From contig NC_132983.1 in assembly GCF_047496725.1 (NCBI RefSeq), forward strand, positions 7,194,501-7,258,500: 64,000 bases of DNA. The letters are read 5' to 3'. Source of the DNA: Anoplolepis gracilipes (lineage: Eukaryota; Arthropoda; Insecta; Hymenoptera; Formicidae). Below, one piece after another: positions 10,026-20,100 of the stretch; position 1 is the first letter of the stretch; the number at the start of each line of letters is the position of its first letter. The notes under the pieces were generated by a model. The model ran no database searches and was not told the DNA's origin. It saw nothing but the letters and a program-made list of their open reading frames with translations. Made by a program: the position numbers and the translations under genes.

Positions 10026-13000
10026 TCAATGTTTATAAGTTATTAATTTTATGATTAAAATGATGAAAATCATGATTGTAAATGTTAAATACATAAGAGG
10101 ACGATTTAATAATTTATCAGAAATGCAATTAATTTCGTTCTTTATTATATGACAGAGGATTATTTGAAAAAAAGTTGTAAATATATCTCTAATCGTTTTC
10201 GCTTCATTAGTTGGTCTGTCTCCTGCTTGTCTTTGATAATTTCTTTGAAATTCAGTAGACACATCAGTCAGATGTCGTTCAAATCCCTCTTTATTTATTA
10301 TAGTATTATGCAAAATACAGATACATTTTATAATATTGTCTGTCACATCAATGTTAGTTTCAATGCATTTTGAAAGTAAACGCCATTTAGAATATAAAAT
10401 TTCAAAAGAGCATTCAATAGTTTTCCTAGATTTAGATAAACGTTTATTGAAACATTCCTGTTCAATATTTAAATTCTTTCCATTAAATAGTTTTAGAAAA
10501 AAAGGAAGAAGCGGATATGCTTCATCTCCTATTAATACGAACGGTATTTTTATATTTGTTTGAGGTAGATTGCTAGGCTTTGGTATATCGAGTTGCTTGT
10601 TTTTTAATAATTTATATAAATCGAAGTCTTGAAAAGTACCACGATCACTTTGTTTACCATATCCTCCTACATCTATTGTTATAAATTTATAAGATGCATC
10701 TGCAACGCCTTGCAAAACAATAGAAAAATATTTTTTATAATTAAAAAACATTGAATCTGAATTTTGCGGACATAGAACACGAATATGTTTGCCGTCAATG
10801 GCCCCGATACAATGAGGAAAATTCCAAATATTATAAAAATTTTTAACTATTTTTTAAAAAATATCCTTTGTCGGTACTGACATGTGCTCTGGTTGTAACT
10901 CGTCCTACAATACAAGAACAGTTTCGGAAACAATTTTTCCTACTGCAGATGAACCTATCCGAAAAGTAAATGACAAAGTCTTGAACGAACAACCAGTTGC
11001 TAGATACCTAAAATATAATATAGTCATTTAATAGAAAATATTTCGTTTAAAACGTTTCGTTATAAAAACGAAAACATTCTGCAAAATTTAGTATTCATAC
11101 ATCAAATACATCATTTTATATGCGACTTCAAAAGATTTTTATCAACTATCTTTCAGAAATTAAAAAATTAAAAGGCATCTAAGAGCATAAACTCAAATAA
11201 TTATAATTACAACTTTAATGAAAACCAGATACAATACAATATAAATGTTGATCTTCAAAAAAATAACGGACGTTTCGGACACTTTTTATGTCCTTTTTCA
11301 GCGTTAAAATAATATAGCAATATATCAAGAATACGCCAATAGTAAAAAAAAAAAAGAAAACGACTTATCAACTATCTTAAATGAGTTGTTAATACATTGA
11401 CAACAAACACATAACAGAAAATGAATAATAAGATTAACTATAAATTTGGTACTCAAACAATATGTTTGGTGGTGAACACATATACGAATGTCTCATACGT
11501 TTAAACATCTGAATAACTCTTGTGCTCTTAAAATTGTCTTCAATACTATTTAATAAGTTCATCATGTGTAATGGAAAAACTTTATGTTTGATAAAATTGC
11601 GATACAGAATAACTCTCAACTTATTATTAATGATAAGTTTCCAGGATTTAATCCATGATTTGAGTAAACAAACTGCATTGTCCCCAAAATTGTTACATAA
11701 GAAAAAAAATTTTCTTTCAGAAAATATATTGAGAAAAAAATAGAAATATCTAAGAGATCAATTTGCTGTTGAGCTTGGAAAAATCCCTCCTTCTCGTTCT
11801 GGGGATGCTGGAGATTCTGCATCTATATCAAAATGGCCACATTTTCAATCATTATTATTTCTTAAAGACATTGTAAGATCTAGATTTTCGACTGGGAATT
11901 TGGTCACAACTGCAGAATCTGAAATTCATGCCACTTTATCAAGAGAGGCAGACATTCCAGCAGACGATGCAGAAGACTCTTCTCATATTTCTGAATGTAC
12001 TGATATTACTCCATATCAAGAAAAAGAAAAAAAAATGAAGAAGATACTGAAAATTATGTACGTCAATTATCATCACTTATAGTGCAATGTATTCAAGGAA
12101 AAAAGAAAAAGCATGGATCAAATAAAAATTTTAATAATGTCTTATTAAATCTTGAAAGACAGAAGATTCAATATCTGCAGGAAAAATCATCACGATAACG
12201 TGATATTGATGATAAAGATTTATTTTTTTTTTTCAAAAGCTTGCTTCCACATGTTCGAAAAATACCAGCAACAAAAAAATTAGCTTTTCGTAATTGCATT
12301 CAAAAACTTGTTGAACAGTTCGCATATTCGCAGCAACAATCATTTACATTTTGCAATAACCAACAATCTTTCGATACTTCTTTTCCTGCAACATCCGAAA
12401 ATACTTTTCAATCATTCTCTTCTTCCTCTAGGAGTTCAGAAAATACCGCGCAGTCTTTTCTTTCCAATCTTAATACAGTCTTGGATTATACTTCTTTGTA
12501 ATGTTTTAAAAAATATTAAAAATTGTACTACATGAACTAAATTATATTGGCAAATATTGCTTTCTCATATAAATACTGGCAATGTAAAATAGGCTTGTAT
12601 GCATTTATAACATATTGTCCATATCTTACATCACAATCTTCAATATTTTTAAAATACTATAATACATTTTTAGACTAGATTTAATAATCTAAAGTTTTCT
12701 GTTATTAATATTAAAATATTTTATGTGTGTTTACTTTATTATTTTGTTTATATGGATTTTATTTTGATTATTATTTATAATGTTTAATACGTTATGATAT
12801 ATTGTGCAATTATTTTGCATTTTTACAATAAAAAAGTAAAAAGCAAAAAGTAAATAAAAAGTGTGTAATATAGATTAATCTTTTATTAATATTACATATT
12901 TACTTTAAAGTGACGACAAGCCTTTCTTCAAGTAAGATAGGTTGCTTATGCCAGTTACACCACGTTTTCATTAAACGATGCTCAATTTTTCCTAATATGT

Positions 13001-13192
13001 AATTAAAAGTTTCCAGAGTCATTCTTGTGTACTGAAAAAATTTTTGCTTGTCTCTCTTGAGAGCATCAAATAAAGTATGATATTCACCATTATTTTTTCT
13101 GCTTTTATTTATTTCGTGTATGCTGAATCTTTTTCTTTGTATTTTTGGTATAATATTATCCAATAAAAAAAATCTTCATCAGATAAAGACAT
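10026..13192 (-). pseudogene. Harbinger 1 transposase (DDE), two exons
   Basis: Exon 1 is 13,192-12,904 and begins MSLSDEDFF; a T-run indel shifts the frame early. It holds FFQYTRMTLETFNYILGKI. It ends in frame at a GT donor, and exon 2 starts after an AG acceptor at 11,007, rejoining TLK to YLATG. Exon 2 holds WNFPHCIGAIDGKHI (first Asp), VLIGDEAYPLLPF (second Asp) and RLSKSRKTIECSFEILYSKW (Glu), the DDE triad of Harbinger transposases. Two stops fall in exon 2 between about 10,850 and 10,910. The enzyme would cut at the terminal repeats and duplicate TWA sites. Confidence 0.9.
11740..12501 (+). pseudogene. Harbinger 1 accessory protein: MADF end plus BESS motif
   Basis: Plus-strand coding reads LRDQFAVELGKIPPSRSGD then SISKWPHFQSLLFLKDI (the end of a MADF domain), an acidic linker, and FFKSLLPHVRKIPATKKLAF near 12,235-12,300, which fits a BESS motif. 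The tail is Ser/Gln-rich. Harbinger elements usually encode such a MADF/Myb-like partner, which brings the transposase to DNA and into the nucleus. Stops interrupt the frame around 12,080-12,200 and the first half of the MADF domain is not recognised. The gene lies antisense inside the transposase intron. Confidence 0.75.
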
Positions 13193-13262
13193 CTTCACTG
13201 CAAGATATCAATTCAGAAACTAAACAGGTTTCCTGCTTTAACGCGCATCTACTGTGTCTTTC

Positions 13263-13341
13263 CCAAGTGCCGATAACCTGCGTCGATCGACGCTGATTAT
13301 CAGAAAATAAAAGACCTGCTTTCTTTGTGTTTGTACCCTTA
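13263..13341. repeat. Harbinger 1 terminal inverted repeat, right, plus TTA duplication
   Basis: Inverted partner of 9,633-9,707; the element ends at 13,338 and the TTA duplication is 13,339-13,341. BEL gag coding resumes immediately beyond it. Confidence 0.8.
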
Positions 13342-13470
13342 CGTTCCTCGAGTTGCGCTATGACTGACGGTGTTATCGTTTCGATAGAATCGACATATGT
13401 TTTTATTCGTGTGCACGCAGCCTTAATGATATCACGCTGTTTTGAAAAAAAGGAGGTTTTGTTCGGTCAT
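13342..13470 (-). pseudogene. BEL/Pao gag N-terminus
   Basis: The ATG at 13,470 begins MTEQNLL; after a one-base slip in a T run the frame reads KQRDIIKAACTRIKTYVDSI and continues to the Harbinger border. Beyond the insertion it continues as KLHDYWSEYNNVQSQLES, the usual helical start of BEL gag. The T-run slip alone would disable translation from this ATG. Confidence 0.75.
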
Positions 13471-14286
13471 TGTGACTTAGTTTGAATTCGATCCAAAAGA
13501 TAACAAAAAAGATGCAAAATATACACGGTTTTTGATTGGCACTATAATAATGAATGATCACTCTTACCGGAATGGACGCATATACGCAATATTCTTAACG
13601 TTGTGATCGGGTTTCGAAGTAGCGGGCTCTCGTCAACAGGATGGATGCGTCGATAGATTGCCACCGTAGAAATTCTAGGTTAAAAAGCAAGTCCGGTCGG
13701 TTGTTCCAAACACACCGTAGAGATAACTGTCAGCAATGGTAATTTGATACCCTTTTCGTGCCGCTAAGTAGTTTGCCGCTGGTACGTTGATGAGCTTCGT
13801 CAGATTGATCCTTGGACTCACCAATTCGTTTCTTTTCAAAAATGCGGATAAAATAATAATATCCGGCTCAAAGGACCAATAATTTGTTGCGTAGATGTAC
13901 GCTGAGGGCTTGTGCCCATCACACGTGTTCACGGAAAGACTGCTTCGGAAGTGGTGTGGTCGAAAGTATAACACCTTTCTTCGTGTAAAGATTATTTTTT
14001 TGACAAGAAACCTTGACAGCGACTACTGTGCGCGATACAGGGATTTCTAATCCTTCTCCTTATAACAAAAAAAGGAAATACAAAAAGAAACTTTCTTTAC
14101 TACTCTTACTTCGTTGTCCTAGACCGTTCTGAAAAGGGCGAACGGCTGCGCCGCCTAATCGCGAGCGAAGCGGCGTCAGTGATATTCGGCAGCCAATCAC
14201 GGTTCGCGCCATTGGCGACTTACGGCGAAAGTCGCGCGCAAGGTATAACGCTCGAAATAATTTGTAGAGTCAACATTTACCCTACA
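13471..14286 (-). repeat. Presumed BEL/Pao 5' LTR and leader
   Basis: Noncoding DNA upstream of gag. A plausible LTR start on the minus strand is TGTAGGGTAAATGTTGACTC at 14,286, followed by a GC-rich stretch (14,120-14,230). The LTR end and primer binding site are not resolved. There is no second LTR copy in the window to confirm it. Confidence 0.45.
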
Positions 14287-14289
14287 ACA

Positions 14290-14815
14290 TTAGTGAACTG
14301 ATGACAAAATTCTTTTGCGAAAGGTGATGATAGGAAGTGGCATGAAGGTCTGTGTGTGTGTTGGTTTTCGGTATACCTGATGACTTTTTAGAGTGTCATC
14401 TTTGTTCCGTCTAACAACCATACATCTAGGAAAAATAAGAAATTGGGAGAGCGTTTCCCTGTCATGGCTTTAGATGACAAAGGTGTTATCAGCATATCAG
14501 AACCATTTAAGAAGTGGGTTCTTCAGGACTTCATTCTCAAAATGTTTCATGAAGATGTTTGCGATGATGGATGAGATGGGAGATCCCATTGCTGCTAGAA
14601 GTTTGTTCAAAGAACTCCTCTTGGAAGTGGAAATAAGTTGAAGTTTGACAATGTTCTATTAGTGGGACAAGGTTTGTAGAGATTCTATCAGATTCCATCA
14701 TTTCTTAATAATATCTAGAGTATCTTAAACTGGAACGTTTGTGAATAATGAAATTACGTCAAAACTGGCAAGAATGTCACTGATTTTGTTTGGATTTTGA
14801 TAATTTTGTTCACGA
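14290..14815 (-). pseudogene. Penelope-like element reverse transcriptase remnant
   Basis: Minus-strand translation in shifting frames gives SFDVISLFTNVPV, AAMGSPISSIIANIFMKHFE, LLKWF followed by YADNTFVI, and HQVYRKPTHTQTFMPL. Order and wording match the RT of Penelope-like elements. The catalytic box reads YADN instead of the usual Asp-Asp. At least five stops and two frameshifts make it an old fossil. Its 5' and 3' parts are not visible. Confidence 0.8.
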
Positions 14816-14867
14816 AAGAAAAATGAAAAAAATTCTATATGATTATATTAATAAATAGAATAAAAAT

Positions 14868-15966
14868 GTTTGGTAAATATGCATATTAGAGGACCCCTCG
14901 CCGATGACCTTGACCTTGACGTATGTTATCAAGGTCATGACTCTCAGTAACGTTTAAAAGGTTTTAGCCGTCGCTCGTTATTTGTTAAAAAGTTATAAAC
15001 AAAAAAAGGTTTCATAAATAGGATATAACTTTTTCACATCATATACAGGGTGATTCAAAACAACCTGATGTCCTTAAAATGACATATTTTTGAGTGAATT
15101 CTAAGACAATTTTTCCTTTACCAAAATTTGATTTGAAGCGTAGTTTTTGAGTTATAAGCAAAAACGCAGTTGTTACGGAACAACTTTTGGTCATTAAAGT
15201 AATATTATTTTAAGGAACACGTATTTCTGACTTAATTTTAAGACATTTTCTTCTTTACCAAAATTTTATTTAAAGCATAATTTTATGTTATAAGATAAAA
15301 TAGTTAGCGACTCATGCGGTAGTAATCACCCGTCGGACGGTCAGCTGCGTCCGCGCTCGCGGTGCGTCGCGCCGTTTTTGCCTGCTTTCTGTACTCAACG
15401 CGTGATTTGCTAACTATTTTTGCTTATAACTCAAAAACTACGCTTCAAATCAAATTTTGGTAAAGGAAAAATTATCTTAGAATTCACTCAAGAATATGTC
15501 ATTTTAAGGATATCAGGTTGTTTTAAATCACTCTGTATATGATGTACACAGATACACATATATGGATACACACACATACACACACTCATACGTACACATG
15601 CTTCAATAAAGACATAAACACATATGCGTAATGGAATACCACGTTACGGTATAAGCGAAAAACATTATGCACATTATCTGGCTGAATTTGTATTTAAAAG
15701 AATTTATTCTATTCAAGAAAGAATTGACGCATTTTTTGAAATCATGAAAGAAATGTATCCAATTAATAATAACTTTGAATAAATTGTATAATTGCTTGTA
15801 TAATTATATTACTTCAAAAATTACGAATAATTCGTGAAACTTTATTTGTTTATAATTTTGTAATAAATAACAGCTAAAACCTTTTGGATGTTACTTAGGA
15901 TTATGATCTTGACAACATATTTCAAGGTCATCAGCAAAGGATCCCCTAATATGCATATTTACCAAA
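14868..15966. repeat. Foldback repeat FB-1 (CAAGGTCA family)
   Basis: The outer arms are inverted copies: TGGTAAATATGCATATTAGAGGA at the left and its complement at the right, with CAAGGTCAT and the AAAACCTTTT-type blocks inside (about 14,880-14,990 and 15,870-15,960). The same arm family recurs at 27,221-28,166. A second palindromic element occupies the middle. No coding region is recognised. Confidence 0.8.
15046..15535. repeat. Foldback MITE FB-2 with CAGGGTG ends, nested in FB-1
   Basis: Starts CAGGGTGATTCAAAACAACC and ends with its near-perfect complement, flanked by TA. The arms are over 110 bp (around 15,046-15,170 and 15,420-15,535) with a GC-richer centre. TA flanks suit a Tc1/mariner-like target, but no transposase is present. 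Confidence 0.8.
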
Positions 15967-17115
15967 GAATTTGTTGATCAGTCTTCATAGAATTTCTTTG
16001 ATGATTGTATTCTTACTGTCTATATTTATTTTTTTTTTTTTGCACAATAAGTATCGCTTGATGAGATTGATATTTCTAAATATGAAAGTTGATTATCATT
16101 ATCTATAGAAGAAAATGATGAATTTATATAATTCTGATTATTTTCAATATTCTCCTGTTTGCGTGTGCCATCGATAAAAGCGTTACTCTAAAAAAGTAAA
16201 AAGCTCTCAATAAAGAAGCACAGTTTATTAAAAGTAAAATATAAAATTTCATACGTAAGGTATAGCATTTTTGCATAAACATATTTTATCTAAAGTTCTA
16301 TTTATATTCTCTTCTTTAAAATGTTACGAACAAACAGATGCAGATTTTTTCAGATTTATATCTTCAGGTAATCCAATATTTTTCAGCTAATTTTCTTTTA
16401 TTTATATCTTTCACTAATCTGTTGACAATAAGAAATATTTATATAGATCTGATAATTTTAATTTTAATGTAATTTTCTTTATACAAAATTTTATGTTTTG
16501 AGTTGAACAAAGACATCATTGTTATACATATAACAAGAATAAAATATATTAAATAATAAGATTATTAATATAATTTTTATCTGTGCAGACTAATTTTTAA
16601 ATTTTGCTGCAATATTTTCTGAAATTCGCTTCTTCTTTCAGTTTTATAATTTGTAATATAGCATTGGGACTATACACTTAACCATCTTGCTAAAAAAGAA
16701 TTAATTTTTTTTAAGTGTATAATTTTTTTAAATGTATTTTAAGTGTATAGTGCCAGTGCTCTGTTACACGCATACTCAAACACATGTTAACTTTATTATG
16801 TATACATGTACTTATTATGTATTATGTATATATTATGTATATAAATTATATCTGTAACCTTCGAAATACTTATTTTAACTCAAGTAAAAATTAATTTATA
16901 ACAACATTTCCATTAATGTATAGCTTGTAAATTTTTATTTAATTGTATTATACATCGATAAGAAAGAAAAACTACGTTAAAGCTTTAATTTTACTATCCG
17001 ACAATCCAACGTAATCTTCTCATCGCAAATTAGTTGAGCGACGAGAAAGTGGTGAAATAAGACATAGATGCTTGCACCATCTTAAAATGCAAATTAATCA
17101 TGTATTCTCATAGTA
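15967..17115. other. AT-rich intergenic DNA, nothing recognised
   Basis: Between FB-1 and the end of the odorant receptor gene. It is very AT-rich with runs of T and simple TATGTA repeats around 16,795-16,850. I find no coding stretch, RNA gene or structured repeat. Confidence 0.6.
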
Positions 17116-20100
17116 TTACAAGGAACTTGATTGAAAAAAAGCTATTTTTACCGAAGCGTAATTAGCCATTGATAATACATATATTTTGCCAGCTGTTAAT
17201 GTACAAGGCACGAAACATCTATGAAGTAATATGCTCAATAGCCGTGTCGATCTTCGTGACATTTTGTACCATAACATGTTATATCTAAAAATAATAACTC
17301 ACAAGTAAACCTACCTTTGTGTCACTCGTCGATTTTATTGAAACTCAACATACTTGTAGAGTACTCAAAAATAATAGATACGTATTTTTTTATATCGGCA
17401 ATGGTGTAGTTTTAAGGGTGAAAACTACCTTTTGTATATATACAAATGAGTAGTCAACTCCTTGCATTTGAGCTCACTGTTCTAAATATATTTTGAATTT
17501 TGAAGATGGTTTTGGAGTTTTCACATGTCGCTGGAAGCAAATCCAATGTAAAAATTATAGAATTCAAAATGGCGGATCAAATATGGCGATCTGGAAAATC
17601 AAAACAGATTTATCTCGCTCTTTGCCGAACCCAGGAATAATCGACGAGGAGGAGAATCTATTCCCATTTTGTTCCTTTTTGTTTTTTTTTCTTTATTTTT
17701 TTATATAGAAAGTAAAGAAATTTACATAAGGCGCGAGAAGTGATGTTGCAAAAAATCAAATAAATCAATAAAAAGATACAAAAAATTAAAATATAAAAAA
17801 ATTTAAAAATATATAGATATAAACACACACATATATATATAATAGATTTTCGTCACCTCCTCGTCGGTTATTTCTGGGTTCGACAAAGAACGAAATGTCT
17901 ATTTTGATTTTCCAGATAGCCATATTGGACTCGCCATTTTAAATTCTATAAGTTTTACATTGGATTTTCTTTCAGCGACATGAAAACTCCAAAACCATCT
18001 TCAAAATTCAAAATATTTTTAACACCGTGAGTTAAAGAAAATGACACAATCGTGAGAAATAAAAAATAAAATATTTTTGCATATGAAAAAATAGCTATAA
18101 AAATTACAAAATATTTTTAAAAATATAATAAATTAATTTTATTTTGTTCAAGAAAAAACGGAAGAAATTTCAATTAAATATTTTGTTACAAAAAAATCTA
18201 TATTTTATTACAGTTTTGTCATCTTTTCTATAATTTGCTAATGTTATATTAAATAAATTTGTGATATATTTACGCTTTCTGGAATATATCTGTACTATGA
18301 TCCATTATTCTTTGGCCAGGATAGTTTAAAACAAAAAGATGTAAGAAAGAACCGATACACATTGCTATATATCTGATCATTTCTTCTTTATGATTTAATA
18401 AGGAAAGTATCTGTAAAGTCATTAAATTCTAGATTGATAAAAAGCAAAAATGATTTCTCATTAGCAATATTTAGTATCATTTGATTATCATCGTACTTAC
18501 TTGCATTCCCAGAAAACTTATTATTATGATTGTAATAAATAATAATGTAAACGAATACAATGTGAACGAAGAATCCAAGAAACAAACATATCTGGAACAT
18601 AGATACATTGAATAACAGTTATTGATTATATCTTTTTTTGCAATATGTTACAAATTTAAAAACTCACTCAATACTTATTTGATGTTTCCATAGAACAAGT
18701 ACGAGTTCGTGATAAATCTCATCATCGTTATCATATTGTATACAATCTTCCAAATTGCGCTGATTATAAGTTAATTGTACATCTTTAACGAACCGATTAT
18801 TTTTTTCTGAATTTAGATCCGAAGTTATATTTTCTAATCGATGCCTTTAAAATATGATCAAAATTTTATTTGCAAGACATCAGTACTTTAGTATAATTTC
18901 AATTACATTTTATTAACAAATAATGCTATTATATAATTATGATACCCGATAGCAGCGAACAAACTGCACGCGTGTTGTACGAACATCATGTAGCTCGTAT
19001 CGACTATCACTAGAATACTTATATTCATTATAGTTGTCAAGTATGTATAAATTAATATAGGATAGTAGTATGCTTCTCTATCGAAACCATAGTCGATATC
19101 GAATAAATATTTATATGGGCGTGATTTATTAAGAGGCTTGACAATATTCAATAATAGCGGCATTACCGGTATTAATAGGAAAAAACACATCAATATATAT
19201 ATAACAACTGTAAATCACATTATTATTTTTACCATTATTTAAACATGAATTATATAATTCATAATAATTCGTATAAAACAAGAGATATGTAAAACATAAT
19301 AGTTTATTAATATCAACGCTGTCCGACAAAAATTTGTTTACGCTTTGTAGTAAAAATTTTTTCTTAAATTTGAATATGCTATATAATCCAAATCTGCCCT
19401 TAAAAATACCTTATCTCATAAGGATTTTGAGGATTTCACCAGTTTTTGCACAAAACGTTGATTTATGGTCCACTAGTAAACTGGATTAAAGAGAATATTT
19501 ATCCCTTATTTTGAGTCGTAGTAAACCTTTTTATCAGGTTATCTATCAGTTTATCTAGATGTATTGTAACTACTGAAAGAGTGCAAAAATCATTATTTTT
19601 TTACAATTTTAATTTAATTTTCCTAAACTTTTAATGAGATAAGATATTTTTATAAGCAGAGATTTGGATTCAGCCCCCTCAAATTTATTAAATAGCATAT
19701 TTCACAATCCCTGAAAAAATACTATTTTTGTCGAACAGTATACTATGAATAATATATGAATAATTTATTTTATTATTACAGGCATAACTTATCGTCATTT
19801 TCCTTCCTACAATAGCGTAATCGTGCAAAATCTGTGTTTCCAGAGAATGTGTGAAAATGCGCCAATGATAATCAATGAGAGATAACAATCGTTTTATCTA
19901 AGAAACAATGGAACAAAACAGCAAAATACAATCCATATAATTAAAAGATTAAGAAAAAAATCAGTTTTTAATATAAATCATACATTTTTATTACTGAGAA
20001 CTAAAGTGAACAGTTTTATACCCCCAATGATTACAACTAGCAACATGATAAGACATTCACAGTCTTGAGTGATAGTTCTCCAAGTTTTGGTTAATTGTAC

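Larger units (their letters stand above)
9633..13338. mobile_element. PIF/Harbinger DNA transposon 1, 3.7 kb, inserted in BEL gag
   Basis: Both ends start GGGTACRAACAYAAAGRAAGCAGG and form imperfect terminal inverted repeats of about 75 bp, including the internal palindrome CGATCGACG (9,690s and 13,280s). The flanks are TTA. It encodes a minus-strand DDE transposase in two exons and a plus-strand MADF-BESS protein. The second protein lies entirely in the transposase intron. Both genes carry disabling changes, so this copy is not autonomous. Confidence 0.9.
479..14286 (-). mobile_element. BEL/Pao LTR retrotransposon, decayed and twice interrupted
   Basis: Minus-strand pieces come in BEL/Pao order: presumed 5' LTR and leader (14,286-13,471), gag N-terminus (13,470-13,342), gag (9,629-8,451), aspartic protease (8,454-8,266), reverse transcriptase and RNase H (about 8,260-6,650), integrase zinc domain (6,650-6,102) and integrase core (1,081-487). 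Two insertions separate the pieces: an R1-clade element in integrase and a Harbinger element in gag. Removing them and their target duplications rejoins the reading frames. Several stops and frameshifts show the copy is dead. The integrase C-terminus and a matching 3' LTR are missing or unrecognised. Confidence 0.85.

Noticed and set aside
13675..13974. 99-codon minus-strand frame in the BEL leader
   Set aside because: It lies in presumed LTR/leader DNA, has no homology I recognise and no second copy.
17493..17708. 71-codon plus-strand frame
   Set aside because: It is one arm of foldback FB-3; the complementary arm encodes nothing similar.
18388..18600. Single 70-codon minus-strand gene
   Set aside because: It merges two receptor exons and an intron in a wrong frame; splicing at 18,591-18,501 and 18,410-18,274 gives receptor-like sequence.
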